A DNA stretch of 64,000 nt from Pseudacidovorax sp. (GCF_017991995.1 NZ_JAGOPN010000016.1:1-64000), one strand, 5' to 3'; counted from the first letter of the stretch, positions 25,679 through 35,490 are shown. Notes: generated from the letters alone by a model not told the origin. Program-made: numbers and translations.

Positions 25679-26518
25679 ATGACCCAACAAGCACAAGCAT
25701 TGCCGGCACCTCCCGTGCTGTCGCCGTCCGCCGGGCCCGGCGGTCTTCGCATCTTTCTCGCCGGCCTCGGCCAGCGCCTGCTGCCCTGGGTCGTGCCCGT
25801 GCTGCTGGTGGTGCTGTGGCAGGCGGCCTCGTCGCTGGGGTGGCTCTCCTCGCGCGTACTTCCAGCGCCCGTGGACGTCCTGCGCGCTGCCTGGCAGCTC
25901 ACCGTCTCGGGCGAGCTGTGGACCCATGTGAAGGTGAGCGCCGGCCGCGCGCTGGCGGGACTGGCCGTCGGTGGCGGGCTGGGGCTGGCGCTGGGCCTGC
26001 TCACGGGCTCGGTGCGCTTCTTCGAGACGCTGCTCGATTCCACCATCCAGATGGTGCGCAACATTCCGGCGCTGGCGCTCATTCCGCTGGTGATCCTGTG
26101 GTTCGGCATCGACGAATCGGCCAAGCTGTTCCTCATCAGCGTGGCGGTGTTCTTTCCGATCTACCTCAACACCTTCCACGGCATCCGCAACGTCGATCCG
26201 CAGTTGATCGAGATGGGGCGCACCTATGGCCTGTCGCGCTGGCAGCTGTACCGGCAGGTGATCCTGCCGGGCGCCCTGTCCTCCATCCTGGTCGGGCTGC
26301 GCTTCTCGCTGGGGCTGATGTGGGTGATCCTGATCGTGGCCGAGACCATCTCGGCCCAGGCCGGCATCGGCTACCTCACGATGAACGCGCGGGAGTTTCT
26401 GCAGACGGACGTCGTGCTGGTGGGCATCCTGCTCTATGCGCTGCTGGGCAAGCTGGCGGACCTGCTTGCGCGCGGCCTCGAAAGATGGTGGCTGCGCTGG
26501 CACCCGGGGTATCAATGA
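25679..26518 (+). CDS. ssuC: Aliphatic sulfonate ABC transporter permease
   Basis: A 279-residue permease with about six spans. It carries the cytoplasmic EAA loop EMGRTYGLSRWQLYRQVILPG that docks the ATPase, as in SsuC and TauC. A proline-rich 20-residue N-terminus precedes the first span. It forms the membrane channel for sulfonate import with SsuA and SsuB. A repeat-like GC-rich stretch of about 125 bases separates it from ssuA, which may affect relative expression of the two. Confidence 0.93.
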   Translation: MTQQAQALPAPPVLSPSAGPGGLRIFLAGLGQRLLPWVVPVLLVVLWQAASSLGWLSSRVLPAPVDVLRAAWQLTVSGELWTHVKVSAGRALAGLAVGGGLGLALGLLTGSVRFFETLLDSTIQMVRNIPALALIPLVILWFGIDESAKLFLISVAVFFPIYLNTFHGIRNVDPQLIEMGRTYGLSRWQLYRQVILPGALSSILVGLRFSLGLMWVILIVAETISAQAGIGYLTMNAREFLQTDVVLVGILLYALLGKLADLLARGLERWWLRWHPGYQ

Positions 26519-26520
26519 AT

Positions 26521-26645
26521 TCCCCCCAGGCTGCGCGCTTCGCCAACCCCCCTGCGGGGGGCGCGCCTGGCGGCCTGGCAGAGCCAGTTCCGCGGGCGCT
26601 CCCGCCTGGCCGGCTCCGCGGCCTTCGGCGTCCTTTGATGGGACG
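26521..26645. repeat. GC-rich palindromic intergenic repeat (REP-like)
   Basis: This block in the ssuC-ssuA gap has nested inverted segments: CCCCCTGCGGGGGGC, a TGGCGGCCTGGCAGAGCCAG part, and GCGGGCGCTCCCGC followed by GGCCGGCTCCGCGGCC. It resembles the dispersed intergenic elements common in comamonad genomes. That likeness is from memory and not checked by search. It encodes no protein and probably forms stable RNA hairpins within the ssu transcript. Confidence 0.6.
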
Positions 26646-26684
26646 CCGGGCCGGCGATAGATCTCTTGCTGTTGCACCCTCTTC

Positions 26685-27659
26685 ATGAACTCTGATCTCT
26701 TCATTCAACGCCGCACCGCCTTGAGCCTCCTCGGCGCTCTAGCCGCCGGTCCCGCGCTCGCGCAGGGCGGCGCCGCGCCGCAGGCCGTGCGCATCGGCTA
26801 CCAGAAGTCCTCCACCCTCATTGCCGTGCTTCGGCTTCAGGGCACGCTGGAGCGGGCCTTCGCGCCGCTGGGGCTCAAGCCGACCTGGCATGAGTTCACC
26901 AGCGGACTGCCGCTGCTGGAGGCGCTGAACCTCGACAACGTGGACGTAAGCGCCGATGTGGCCGACACGGTGCCTGTCTTCGCGCAGGCCGCCGGGGCTC
27001 AGCTCACTTTTCTGGCGCAGGAGGCGCCGTCGCCCGCCGCACAGGCCATCGTGGTGCGCAGCGATTCGCCGTTGCGCACGGTGGCCGACCTGCGTGGCAA
27101 GCGGGTCGGCTTTGCCAAGGCGGCCGGCGTGCACTACCTGCTGCTGGCGGCGCTGGCCAAGGCCGGCCTGGGCTTCAAGGACATCGAGCCGGCCTACCTT
27201 ACGCCGGCCGATGGCCGAGCGGCCTTCGAGCGCGGCGCCATCGATGCCTGGGTGGTGTGGGACCCGTTCCTCTCTGCCGCGCAGATCCAGTCGGGGGCGC
27301 GCGTGCTGGCCGATGGCACGGGGCTGGCCTCGTACCAGCGCTACTACCTGGCCAGCACACGATTCGCACGGGCGCGGCCCGAGGCGCTGTCGGTGCTGTA
27401 CGCCGAACTCGAAAAGACCGGCCGCTGGGTCAAGGCCCAGCCCAAGGAGGCGGCGGCCCTGCTCGCGCCCTTCTGGGGCCTGGATGCCGCGGTGGTCGAG
27501 CAGGCCAACGGCCGCCGCAGCTATGCGGTGCGCGTCGTCACCCGCGAGCGCCTGGGCGAGCAACAGCGCATCGCCGATGCCTTCCTGGCGGAGAAGCTGC
27601 TGCCGCGGCGCGTCGATGCGCTGGACGTCGACCTGTTCAAACCGGGAGCCGCGTCGTGA
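26685..27659 (+). CDS. ssuA: Aliphatic sulfonate periplasmic binding protein
   Basis: A 324-residue receptor with an export signal ending at GPALAQG. It shows the SsuA/TauA family run [19 protein letters not shown], then [19 protein letters not shown] and the [13 protein letters not shown] block. It captures alkanesulfonates in the periplasm for SsuC and SsuB. The order here (after ssuC, not before ssuD) differs from the E. coli operon. The stop codon overlaps the ssuB GTG start as GTGA, so these two genes are coupled. Confidence 0.92.
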   Translation: MNSDLFIQRRTALSLLGALAAGPALAQGGAAPQAVRIGYQKSSTLIAVLRLQGTLERAFAPLGLKPTWHEFTSGLPLLEALNLDNVDVSADVADTVPVFAQAAGAQLTFLAQEAPSPAAQAIVVRSDSPLRTVADLRGKRVGFAKAAGVHYLLLAALAKAGLGFKDIEPAYLTPADGRAAFERGAIDAWVVWDPFLSAAQIQSGARVLADGTGLASYQRYYLASTRFARARPEALSVLYAELEKTGRWVKAQPKEAAALLAPFWGLDAAVVEQANGRRSYAVRVVTRERLGEQQRIADAFLAEKLLPRRVDALDVDLFKPGAAS

Positions 27660-28489
27660 GCGCTGTACCGAATCGGGAAGAGGCCGTCACCGCCCCGGCT
27701 GGCGTGGCATTGGACGCGCAGGGCCTGGGCAAGCGCTACGGCGAGCGTGAGGTGCTGCACCAGTTGCAGCTGCATGTGGCGCCGGGCGAGTTCGTGGCCA
27801 TCGTCGGCCGCAGCGGCTGCGGCAAGAGCACGCTGCTGCGCCTGGTGGCAGGGCTGGAGTCGCTCAGTTCGGGCCAGCTCGGCATCGACGGCCGGCCGAT
27901 CCGCGGACTGCATGACGACACCCGCATCATGTTCCAGGAGGCGCGGCTGCTGCCCTGGAAGCGCGTGCTCGACAACGTGACGCTGGGCCTGCCCGCCGGC
28001 GCGCACGAGCGGGGCCGCGAAGTGCTGGCCCAGGTGGGGCTGGCCGAGCGGGCCGACGAATGGCCCGCGCGCCTGTCGGGCGGCCAGCGCCAGCGCGTCG
28101 CCCTCGCGCGTGCGCTGGTGCATCACCCGCGGCTGTTGCTGCTCGACGAGCCACTGGGTGCGCTCGACGCGCTCACGCGCATCGAGATGCACCGCCTGAT
28201 CGAGCGCCTGTGGCAGCGCCACCGCTTCACCGCGCTGCTGGTCACGCACGACGTGCAGGAGGCCGTGGCCCTGGCCGACCGCGTGATCCTGATCGAGGAC
28301 GGCCGCATTGCGCTGGACGTGCGCGTCGACCTGCCGCGCCCGCGCGCCCAGGGCGAGGCCGCCTTCGCCGCGCTGGAGAAACGCATCCTCGACCGCGTGC
28401 TGCAGAAGCCCGCGGACGAGTCGCGGCCGCCCGCCGCCAACGACCCGCTGGCGCAGACGCCCGCCCATGCGTTGCGCTGGGCCATCTGA
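27656..28489 (+). CDS. ssuB: Aliphatic sulfonate ABC transporter ATP-binding protein
   Basis: A 277-residue ATPase with Walker [10 protein letters not shown], the signature [15 protein letters not shown], Walker [16 protein letters not shown] and the switch histidine in VTHDVQEAV. It powers sulfonate import through SsuC. The GTG start overlaps the ssuA stop; upstream frame continuation into ssuA is not homologous to the family. Its length is slightly above the usual 255 because of a C-terminal extension rich in Pro and Arg. Confidence 0.93.
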   Translation: MSAVPNREEAVTAPAGVALDAQGLGKRYGEREVLHQLQLHVAPGEFVAIVGRSGCGKSTLLRLVAGLESLSSGQLGIDGRPIRGLHDDTRIMFQEARLLPWKRVLDNVTLGLPAGAHERGREVLAQVGLAERADEWPARLSGGQRQRVALARALVHHPRLLLLDEPLGALDALTRIEMHRLIERLWQRHRFTALLVTHDVQEAVALADRVILIEDGRIALDVRVDLPRPRAQGEAAFAALEKRILDRVLQKPADESRPPAANDPLAQTPAHALRWAI

Positions 28490-28512
28490 TCCTTTTTCCA
28501 CGGAGACCCGCC

Positions 28513-29808
28513 ATGACCCAAGCCAAGGACTGGAAGTTCGAAACCCTGTCGGTCCACGCCGGCTACCGGCCCGACCCCACGACGCATGCCGTGGCGCCGC
28601 CCATCTACCAGACGGTGGCCTATGCCTTCGACTCGGCCCAGCATGGCGCCGACCTGTTCGACCTGAAGGTGCCGGGCCACATCTACACCCGCATCAACAA
28701 CCCGACGCAGGATGTGCTGGAGCAGCGCGTGGCGGCGCTCGAGGGCGGCATTGCGGCGCTGGCGCTGGCCTCGGGCCAGGCCGCCGTCACCTATGCCATC
28801 CAGACCATCGCCGAGGCGGGCGACAACATCGTCAGCAGCACGGCCCTCTACGGCGGCACCTACAACCTGTTCGCGCACACGCTGCCGCAGTTCGGCATCA
28901 CCACGCGCTTCGCGGACCACCGCGATCCGGGCAGCTTCGAGGCGCTGATCGACGAGCGCACCAAGGCCGTCTTCGTGGAGTCGCTGGGCAACCCGGCCGG
29001 CAACGTGACGGACATCGCCGCCGTGGCCGCCATCGCCCACCGTCATGGCGTGCCGCTGATCGTGGACAACACGGTGCCTTCGCCCTATCTCAGCCGGCCC
29101 ATCGAGCATGGCGCCGACATCGTGGTGCATTCACTCACCAAGTACCTGGGCGGCCACGGCACCAGCATCGGCGGGGCCATCGTCGACTCGGGCAAGTTCC
29201 CGTGGGCCGAGCACAAGCAGCGCTTCCGCCGGCTGAACGAGCCCGACCCGAGCTATCACGGCGTGGTCTACACCGAGGCCCTGGGCCCCGCGGCCTACAT
29301 CGGCCGGGCGCGCGTGGTGCCGCTGCGCAACACGGGCGCGGCCATCTCGCCCTTCAACGCCTTCCAGATCCTGCAGGGCATCGAGACGCTGGCGCTGCGG
29401 CTGGACCGCATCAGCAGCAATTCACTGGCCGTGGCCCGGCACCTGAAGGCCCATCCGGCGGTCAAGTGGGTCAACTACGCCGCGCTGGAGGACCACCCCG
29501 ACCATGCGCTGGCGCAGAAGTACCTGGGCGGCCGTGCCAGCGGCGTGCTCACCTTCGGCATCCAGGGCGGCCGTGCGGGCGGCGAGCGCTTCCTCGACGC
29601 GCTGCAGCTCTTCACCCGGCTCGTGAACATCGGCGACGTGCGCTCGCTGGCCACGCATCCGGCTTCCACCACGCACCGCCAGCTCTCGCCCGACGAACTG
29701 GCCCGTGCCGGCGTCACCGAGGACACGGTGCGCCTGTCCATCGGCATCGAGCACATCGACGACCTGCGCGCCGATCTCGACCAGGCCCTGGCGGCAGCGA
29801 GCCGCTGA
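28513..29808 (+). CDS. metY: O-acetylhomoserine aminocarboxypropyltransferase (sulfhydrylase)
   Basis: A 431-residue PLP enzyme of the Cys/Met metabolism family. The PLP-binding lysine is K210 in [11 protein letters not shown], and the N-terminal [20 protein letters not shown] is characteristic of the O-acetylhomoserine branch. It makes homocysteine from O-acetylhomoserine and sulfide. Placement 23 bases behind ssuB links sulfite released from sulfonates, after reduction to sulfide, to methionine synthesis. A GGAGA ribosome binding site precedes the ATG. A methionine gamma-lyase is less likely given this N-terminus. Confidence 0.88.
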   Translation: MTQAKDWKFETLSVHAGYRPDPTTHAVAPPIYQTVAYAFDSAQHGADLFDLKVPGHIYTRINNPTQDVLEQRVAALEGGIAALALASGQAAVTYAIQTIAEAGDNIVSSTALYGGTYNLFAHTLPQFGITTRFADHRDPGSFEALIDERTKAVFVESLGNPAGNVTDIAAVAAIAHRHGVPLIVDNTVPSPYLSRPIEHGADIVVHSLTKYLGGHGTSIGGAIVDSGKFPWAEHKQRFRRLNEPDPSYHGVVYTEALGPAAYIGRARVVPLRNTGAAISPFNAFQILQGIETLALRLDRISSNSLAVARHLKAHPAVKWVNYAALEDHPDHALAQKYLGGRASGVLTFGIQGGRAGGERFLDALQLFTRLVNIGDVRSLATHPASTTHRQLSPDELARAGVTEDTVRLSIGIEHIDDLRADLDQALAAASR

Positions 29809-29857
29809 GCCCTTCCTTCTTCATCGTCTTCTGTCACCCATCCACAAGGAGCTATCC

Positions 29858-30073
29858 ATGTCCATCCAGGCCATCAATGTGCGCAACCAGTTCAAGGGCA
29901 AGGTCCGCGAGATCATCCGCGGCGACGTCGTCTCCGAGGTCGATGTCGAGACGCCCTGGGGCATCGTCACCTCCGTCATCACCACCCGCTCGGTGGACGA
30001 GCTGCAGTTGCGCGTCGGCTCGGACGTGGTGGCGCTGGTGAAGTCGACCGAGGTGTCGATCGCCAAGCTGTGA
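29858..30073 (+). CDS. Mop/TOBE molybdopterin-binding-like protein
   Basis: A 71-residue single TOBE (Mop) domain. It reads AINVRNQFKGKVREIIRGDVV and ends with VVALVKSTEVSIAKL, the usual final strand of molbindins. Molbindins bind molybdate or other oxyanions as oligomers in the cytosol. An AAGGAG ribosome binding site precedes the ATG. It closes the sulfonate locus; such small Mop genes often accompany sulfur-oxyanion operons, but the ligand here is not evident from sequence. Confidence 0.88.
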   Translation: MSIQAINVRNQFKGKVREIIRGDVVSEVDVETPWGIVTSVITTRSVDELQLRVGSDVVALVKSTEVSIAKL

Positions 30074-30100
30074 CGGCGCGGTGCCTCGTCGCGCCGGTGT

Positions 30101-30658
30101 TCAGTCCACGTCGCCGGGGCCCGGCGGCGCCTTGCGGCCGGTGAGCATGGCCTTCACCAGGTTCTCGCGATGCGCGATGCTGGTGAAGACCACGCCGCCC
30201 ACATGCAGCGCGACGAGCGCCAGCAGCGTCCAGCCCAGCGCGGCATGCAGCCACGCCAGCCAGCCGTAGCCCCAGAACAGGTCGGTGGTGTAGAGCCAGC
30301 CGCTCGCACCCAGCAGGCCGATGCAGCCCAGCAGGGCGAGCACCATCCAGCCACCCAGCGGGTTGTGGCCGATGTAGCGGGGTGCGGTGCCGCGCAGCAC
30401 CTGCCGTGCATAGCCGAGCGTGGCCGCGCGCGATCGCACGAACTGCCCGAAGCGCGCATATCCGCGTCCGGCCAGGCCAATGCCGCTGCGCAGCGCCGCG
30501 GCCGCCAGTGCCACATAGCCCGCCACCTCGTGCGCCGGGCCGAGGTCTTCGCGGAAGACCCAGGCCACGGTGACCGATGCGATCAGGCCCAGGTGGAGCA
30601 GCCGCACGCTGCGGCTCCACACGCGGGTCTGCGGCGCGGCCTCACTTCTCTTCGACAC
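30101..30658 (-). CDS. Cytochrome b/b6-domain membrane protein
   Basis: A 185-residue protein with four hydrophobic helices and histidines placed for two b hemes (VRLLHLGL, PAHEVAGY, WLHAALGW, ALHVGGVV). This layout matches the diheme b-type cytochromes of the hydrogenase-subunit/b561 group. It would pass electrons in the inner membrane. Its start overlaps the end of the PepSY-type gene by 17 bases, so the two are probably partners. It ends 27 bases from the convergent Mop gene. Confidence 0.85.
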   Translation of the reverse strand: MSKRSEAAPQTRVWSRSVRLLHLGLIASVTVAWVFREDLGPAHEVAGYVALAAAALRSGIGLAGRGYARFGQFVRSRAATLGYARQVLRGTAPRYIGHNPLGGWMVLALLGCIGLLGASGWLYTTDLFWGYGWLAWLHAALGWTLLALVALHVGGVVFTSIAHRENLVKAMLTGRKAPPGPGDVD

Positions 30659-30905
30659 GTTCCAGCGTCTTCGGGTCGAAGAAGGCTTCGACGCGCTTGC
30701 CCTGCGGGTCCTTGCCGTAGACCTCGTAGCAGGTGGGCGTCATCTCCATGCGGCGCACGGTCCAGCCCTCCTTGACGAGCTTGGCCTGCAGGTCGGTGTG
30801 AGGCTTCCATTCGGCCTTGGGCGAGGCGGGGCACTGCACATTGCCGTGGGCAAAAACGGCACCGGCGGCGCAGAGCAGGACGGGAGCGAGAAGGTGGCGG
30901 ATCAT
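30642..30905 (-). CDS. Small secreted PepSY-like protein
   Basis: An 87-residue protein with a signal peptide (HLLAPVLLCAAGAVFAHG). One PepSY-type repeat follows, with LVKEGWTVRRMEMTPTCYEV and GKRVEAFFDPKTLERVEEK. PepSY proteins are periplasmic or membrane-bound and are frequently found with b-type cytochromes. It overlaps the downstream cytochrome gene. A heme or redox-maturation role is suggested by context only. Confidence 0.82.
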   Translation of the reverse strand: MIRHLLAPVLLCAAGAVFAHGNVQCPASPKAEWKPHTDLQAKLVKEGWTVRRMEMTPTCYEVYGKDPQGKRVEAFFDPKTLERVEEK

Positions 30906-31028
30906 GGTGGGAAGGCCTTGCTTGTGGGGTTTGAAGGAGATCGCGGCGCGCAATCGCTTGCGCGACGGCCCGGACGCTGTGAATGACGGCGACACGGCCG
31001 GGCGGGCATGGCGGGGGTGCACCTCTGC

Positions 31029-31712
31029 TCATGTCAGCGCCCAGCGGCGCAGCAGGTTGTGGTAGACGCCGCTCAGCTGCACGAGGCGCCGGTCCGCGGC
31101 CGGCAGGTCGGCGCCGAGCCGCTGGATGGCCTGGTCCAGGTCGAACAGCAGCGCGCGGTCGGTGGGGTCGGGCACCAGGCTCTCGATCCAGAAGAAGGCG
31201 GCCAGCCGCGCACCGCGGGTCACGGGTGTGACCCGGTGCAGGCTGGTGGAGGGGTAGAGCACCAGGTCGCCGGCATCGAGCTTGACGGCCTGCACGCCCG
31301 AGGGGCCCTCGATCTCCAGTTCGCCGCCGTCGTAGTCCTGCGCGTCGGCCAGGAAGAGGGTGGCCGACAGGTCGGTGCGCAGGGCGTCGCTCGTGCCGGG
31401 CAGCTGCATCACCGCGCTGTCCACATGGGCGCCGTAGGTGCCGCCGTCGGCATAGCGGTTGAAGCGCGGCGGAAAGATGCGCCGGGGCAGGGCCGCCGAA
31501 ACGAACAGCGGATGCCCAGCGACGGCCTGCAGCACCTCCAGTCCCAGTGTCTGGGCCAGCGGCGATCGCTCGTCGAGCTGCTCGTTGTGCTTGACCTCGC
31601 GCGCCAGGCTGCCGGCCGTGTCGGCCCCGGCGCGCCAGGGCTGCGCCTGCAGCTGCCGCGCCATGTCGCGGGCCTTGTCGCGGGGAAGGATCTGGTCGAT
31701 GGTGAGCAGCAT
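31029..31712 (-). CDS. piuC: Fe(II)/2-oxoglutarate-dependent PKHD-type hydroxylase
   Basis: A 227-residue protein matching PiuC/YbiX in length and motif spacing. The iron ligands are H96 and D98 in [10 protein letters not shown] and a distal histidine near residue 159 in SLHRVTPV, and [13 protein letters not shown] supplies the 2-oxoglutarate side. The family is usually found beside catecholate siderophore receptors, as in the E. coli fiu-ybiX pair, and its true substrate is not settled. It lies 13 bases after the FMN oxidase gene. The open frame extends upstream through that gene, but the ATG at 31712 fits the family N-terminus. Confidence 0.9.
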   Translation of the reverse strand: MLLTIDQILPRDKARDMARQLQAQPWRAGADTAGSLAREVKHNEQLDERSPLAQTLGLEVLQAVAGHPLFVSAALPRRIFPPRFNRYADGGTYGAHVDSAVMQLPGTSDALRTDLSATLFLADAQDYDGGELEIEGPSGVQAVKLDAGDLVLYPSTSLHRVTPVTRGARLAAFFWIESLVPDPTDRALLFDLDQAIQRLGADLPAADRRLVQLSGVYHNLLRRWALT

Positions 31713-31725
31713 GGGCAGCGGGGCC

Positions 31726-32877
31726 TCAGGGGGTCGCGTTGAAGTCCGGCACGGCAAGCAGCCGGTCCGGGCCGATGTCCGCGATGCGGGCGCAGCCGGC
31801 CACGGCCATGCAGGCCTGGAGCTCTTCGCCGAGTAGGCGCAGCAGGTGGGCCACGCCCAGCGCACCGGCCGCGGCCAATGCATAGAGCTGCAGGCGCCCG
31901 ACCAGCACCGCGTTGGCGCCCAGGGCCAGCGCCTTGAACACATCGGCGCCGCTGCGGATGCCGCCGTCGAAGAGCAGCTGGACGTGGGGGCCGACGGCCT
32001 CACGCACGGCGGGCAGCAGAGACAGGCTGGGCGCGACGCCATCCATGGTGCGGCCGCCATGATTGGAGACGACGAGGCCGGCGCACCCGGCGTCGGCCAG
32101 TGCACGCGCGTCCGCGGGATCGAGCACGCCCTTGACCCACACCGGCAGCGGCGTGGCAGTGCGCAGCCAGGCGAGGTCCTCGGCGCGCGGCCCCAGCGCC
32201 ATGGCGCCCTGGAAGATGCGGCTGGCCCCTTCGGGCACCGCCGGTGCCATTGCGGCTGAAGCGCCGTGGGCCGGCACGCAGTCCGCCGGCATGCGGAAGC
32301 CCGCGCGCAAGGCCCGATGGCTGGCCAGCTGGATGCTGGCATCGAGCGTGAGGACGATGGCCCCGTAGCCGGCCGCTTCGGCGCGGCGCACCAGGGCCAG
32401 CGTGTCCTCGCGCCGCGGCTGCAGATAGAGCTGGAACCAGGGTCGGGGAAGGGCGTCCTGGGCCGGCAGCAGCCGGGCCACGTCCTCCAGCGGCGTGGTG
32501 GCCAGCGTGCTCAGCAGCAGGGCCGTGTGGGTGGCGGCGGCGGCGCGGGCCGTCTCCAGCTCACCACGGGGATGCACCAGTTTCTGGAAGGCGACGGGCG
32601 CGAGGCCGATGGGCTGGGCCCATTCCTCGGCCCCGACGCGCATCCGGGTGTGGCCGGCGCGCAGGTCGCGCAGCACGCGCGGCACGACGGACCAGCGACC
32701 GAAGGCGGCGACGTTGGCCTGCGCCGTCCAGTCCTCGCCGCTGCCGCCGGCGATGTAGGCCAGCCGGTCCGCGGGAATGAACTGCCCGGCCAGCCGCTCA
32801 TAGTCGCGCGCGGCAAGGATGCCGGGCGGGATCCGGTCGGACGGTGCCGTGGTGGCGGACGGCGGGGGCGAGGACAT
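31726..32877 (-). CDS. FMN-dependent alpha-hydroxy-acid oxidase/dehydrogenase
   Basis: A 383-residue TIM-barrel flavoenzyme of the lactate/glycolate oxidase family. It has the N-terminal [11 protein letters not shown], the catalytic histidine in [12 protein letters not shown], and the phosphate-binding [20 protein letters not shown]. Members oxidise 2-hydroxy acids to 2-oxo acids. Its position between the siderophore receptor and piuC is unusual and suggests a co-regulated role, perhaps supplying a 2-oxo acid. That role is speculation; the family assignment is firm. Confidence 0.88.
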   Translation of the reverse strand: MSSPPPSATTAPSDRIPPGILAARDYERLAGQFIPADRLAYIAGGSGEDWTAQANVAAFGRWSVVPRVLRDLRAGHTRMRVGAEEWAQPIGLAPVAFQKLVHPRGELETARAAAATHTALLLSTLATTPLEDVARLLPAQDALPRPWFQLYLQPRREDTLALVRRAEAAGYGAIVLTLDASIQLASHRALRAGFRMPADCVPAHGASAAMAPAVPEGASRIFQGAMALGPRAEDLAWLRTATPLPVWVKGVLDPADARALADAGCAGLVVSNHGGRTMDGVAPSLSLLPAVREAVGPHVQLLFDGGIRSGADVFKALALGANAVLVGRLQLYALAAAGALGVAHLLRLLGEELQACMAVAGCARIADIGPDRLLAVPDFNATP

Positions 32878-32959
32878 CGGATTGAGAACGTCAGGCTGAG
32901 CCCGGCATTGGAGCAGACGCGGCGGCCGGGCAGGCCTGCGCCCGCCCGCCGCCCGACCG

Positions 32960-35287
32960 TCAGAACTCGTAGTCGAAGGTCACCCGCACGGCGCGGCCGT
33001 CACCCTTGTAGAGGAAGGCGCCCGAGCGGTAGACCGCCGTGTAGTAGTCCTTGTCGGTCGCGTTCAGCACGTTCAGGCGGATGTCGGCGTGCTTGTTGAG
33101 CCGGTACGAGGCGAACAGGTCATACACCGTGAAGCCGGGCACGGGCTGTGCGCACACGCCGTTGGTGTAGCCGGCACCGGTGTCGGGCTGGCCGCCGCAG
33201 CGCTTGCTCTCGTGGCGGGCCACGCCGCCGATGGACAGGTCCGGCGTCAGCTGGTACTTGGCCTGCAGCGTGGCGGCGCGGTCGGCAAAGTTGGACAGCG
33301 GCAGGCCCACGTTGGTGGCCGTGGCCGAGGCCAGCACCTTCGACTTCATGAAGGTGGCACCGGCCTGCACCGTGAGCTTGTCGGTCACGTTGCCCACCAG
33401 GCCGAACTCCACGCCCTGCACCCGGTTCTTGCCGGTGTTGAAGGTGCCGACGGCGTCGTAGTTGGCGCCTTCCATCACGTCCTTCTTGGTGGTGCGGAAG
33501 GCGGCGGCCGTGAACAGCAGCTTGTTGTTCAGCAGGTTCCACTTGGTGCCGATCTCCAGGTTCTCGGAGGTCTCGGGCTTGGCACCCGCGGCACTGCCCT
33601 GGTAGATCACCAGGCCGCCGTAGCCGGCACTGGTGCCGGTGTCGGACTCGCCGCCGTTGATGTCCTGCGCCGTGCCGTAGCTGGCGTAGACCATGCCGGC
33701 CTCGCTCAGCTTGTACGACAGGCCCAGGTGGCCGTTCCACAGCGTGTCGGTGTAGCCGTAGTTGCCGGTGGCCAAGCCGGTGGAGGCGCTGGTGGTGATC
33801 AGGCGGAAGTCGGTGTAGTCGGCGCGCAGGCCGCCGAAGGCGGTGATGCGGTCGGTCAGGTCCACCGTGTCCATCACGCTCAGGCCGGTGGACTTCACAT
33901 GCCAATCGCGGGTGCGCGGCGTGCGGGTGTAGCTGCGGTTGGCCAGGTAGTTGACGCCAGCCACCGCGTTGCCGAGCGCATCGGTGATGCACCAGGCGTT
34001 GTTCACGCGGCTGGTGGTGGCGTTGCGGCAGTTGTAGGCGCCGGCGTTGGTGATGTTGTAGCCGCCCGAGATCACCTCATGGTCGGTGTACTCGAAGCTG
34101 AAGATGAACTCGTTCTTGCGGCCGGCGATCTCGGTGTCCCAGCGCAGGTTGCTCTGATGGGCGAAGTAGGTGACGTCCTGCCATCCGGTGTGGCCGTTGT
34201 CCAGCGTGCCCGCGACGTAGCCCTGGTTGCTGCCCAGCGGATAGACCGTGCGGCTGGAGGCGCCGGTGGTGGCGTAGGCGTTCTCGCTGCGGCCGTAGCG
34301 CGTCAGGCTGTTGAGCTTAAGGTTGTCGGCAAAGCGGTACTGCACGCGGGCGGTGACGGTGTCCACGTCCGACTGCAGGAAGTCGTTGGCCTGGGCATAG
34401 AGCGGCACGTTCTTCGCCGGATAGCGGAAGGGGGCCGTGCCCACCAGGTAGCTGCCCAGGTCGGGACGCTTGTCCTTGGCGCGCAGGCCGTAGTAGTCGA
34501 GCGTGACCGACAGGTCCTTGTTGACTTCCCACAGGCCCGACAGGGCCAGGCCGTCGCGGCGGCGGGTGGAGCCGTCGCGGTCGGGCACGCCCTCCTTGCC
34601 GGTCAGTACATTGGCGCGCAGGGCGAACTGGTCGGTGAAGCCCTTGTTCAGGTCGGCCGTGAAACGGTGGTACTTGTCGGTGCCGGCACCGGCCGAGATC
34701 CGGTAGAAGTCGTAGTCCAGCGTGGCCTGTTTGGTGATCGCGTTGATCGCGCCGCCGGCCGAGCCGCGGCCGGCGAAGCTGGAGTTGGGGCCCTTGGTGA
34801 TCTCGACCTGCTCGATGGCGAAGCTCTCGCGCGTGGTCATGCCGGGGTCGCGCAGGCCGTCGACGAAGACGTCGCTGCGGGCTTCCTGGCCGCGGATGAT
34901 GTAGCGGTCGCCGAAGGCATTGCCGTTCTCGCCGGTGCCCAGCGTGATGCCCGGCTGTGCGGCCAGGATCTGCTTGAGATCGGTGGCGCCGGAATCGTCG
35001 ATGGCCGTCTTGGTGACCACCGAGATGGTCTGCGGCGTCTCGGCCAGCGGCCGGGTGTGGCGCGTGTCGCCCGAGGTGCGGGCCTTGTAGGGCGCGCCGC
35101 CTTCGGCATTGGGGTTGGGGTCGATGGCCTGTTCCTGCACCGTCACCGCCGGCAGGGCGGCGGCGGGCGGCTGGGCGGCGGTCTGGGCCATAGCGCCCAA
35201 GGGCAGCAGGGCTGCGGTGGACAGGCTGGCGGCCAGGCCGTCGGCCATACGCAGGCTCCGGGGCCGGCGCGTCGCGTTGTTTTTCAT
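32960..35287 (-). CDS. fiu: TonB-dependent catecholate siderophore receptor (Fiu-like)
   Basis: A 775-residue outer-membrane receptor. A signal peptide ends at GAMAQTA. A plug domain follows, with PQTISVVTKTAIDDSGATDL and GRGSAGGAINAITK, then a 22-strand barrel ending in VRVTFDYEF with the terminal aromatic residue. It resembles Fiu/FiuA receptors for monomeric catechols. The piuC partner supports this. It is the first gene of the minus-strand iron group, and a Fur-box-like sequence sits about 35-60 bases upstream of the ATG. An open frame further upstream has no ribosome binding site and is ignored. Confidence 0.9.
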   Translation of the reverse strand: MKNNATRRPRSLRMADGLAASLSTAALLPLGAMAQTAAQPPAAALPAVTVQEQAIDPNPNAEGGAPYKARTSGDTRHTRPLAETPQTISVVTKTAIDDSGATDLKQILAAQPGITLGTGENGNAFGDRYIIRGQEARSDVFVDGLRDPGMTTRESFAIEQVEITKGPNSSFAGRGSAGGAINAITKQATLDYDFYRISAGAGTDKYHRFTADLNKGFTDQFALRANVLTGKEGVPDRDGSTRRRDGLALSGLWEVNKDLSVTLDYYGLRAKDKRPDLGSYLVGTAPFRYPAKNVPLYAQANDFLQSDVDTVTARVQYRFADNLKLNSLTRYGRSENAYATTGASSRTVYPLGSNQGYVAGTLDNGHTGWQDVTYFAHQSNLRWDTEIAGRKNEFIFSFEYTDHEVISGGYNITNAGAYNCRNATTSRVNNAWCITDALGNAVAGVNYLANRSYTRTPRTRDWHVKSTGLSVMDTVDLTDRITAFGGLRADYTDFRLITTSASTGLATGNYGYTDTLWNGHLGLSYKLSEAGMVYASYGTAQDINGGESDTGTSAGYGGLVIYQGSAAGAKPETSENLEIGTKWNLLNNKLLFTAAAFRTTKKDVMEGANYDAVGTFNTGKNRVQGVEFGLVGNVTDKLTVQAGATFMKSKVLASATATNVGLPLSNFADRAATLQAKYQLTPDLSIGGVARHESKRCGGQPDTGAGYTNGVCAQPVPGFTVYDLFASYRLNKHADIRLNVLNATDKDYYTAVYRSGAFLYKGDGRAVRVTFDYEF

Positions 35288-35320
35288 GGTTCTCCGCTCC
35301 GTGGGTTTGTAAGCGGACGC

Positions 35321-35345
35321 GATTCTCATTGGCAATCGTTCGCAT
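35321..35345 (-). promoter_or_regulatory. Possible Fur box upstream of fiu
   Basis: On the minus strand the stretch reads CCAATGAGAATCG, which matches 9 of 11 bases of the central Fur consensus AATGATAATCA; the outer arm is poor. Position just ahead of a siderophore receptor start is what iron repression would need. Elsewhere in the 35288-35490 gap only a small hairpin (35476-35491) overlapping the next stop codon was seen. Confidence 0.45.
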
Positions 35346-35490
35346 TCCGTTCTGCGGAGGGGCGTTTTGGTCCTGGAGAACTCGTGCTTTACAGACGCTT
35401 TACAGAAGATCCCTCTTTTCGTTGTGGTACCGCAACAGCTGGGCACGCCTGGTGCCCGCGTTGCACGACGGAGTCAGGCCCGTGAGGGCC

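Noticed and set aside
33089-35485. Plus-strand open frame of about 800 codons opposite fiu
   Set aside because: The minus strand encodes an intact TonB-dependent receptor; the plus frame has no ribosome binding site or family match.
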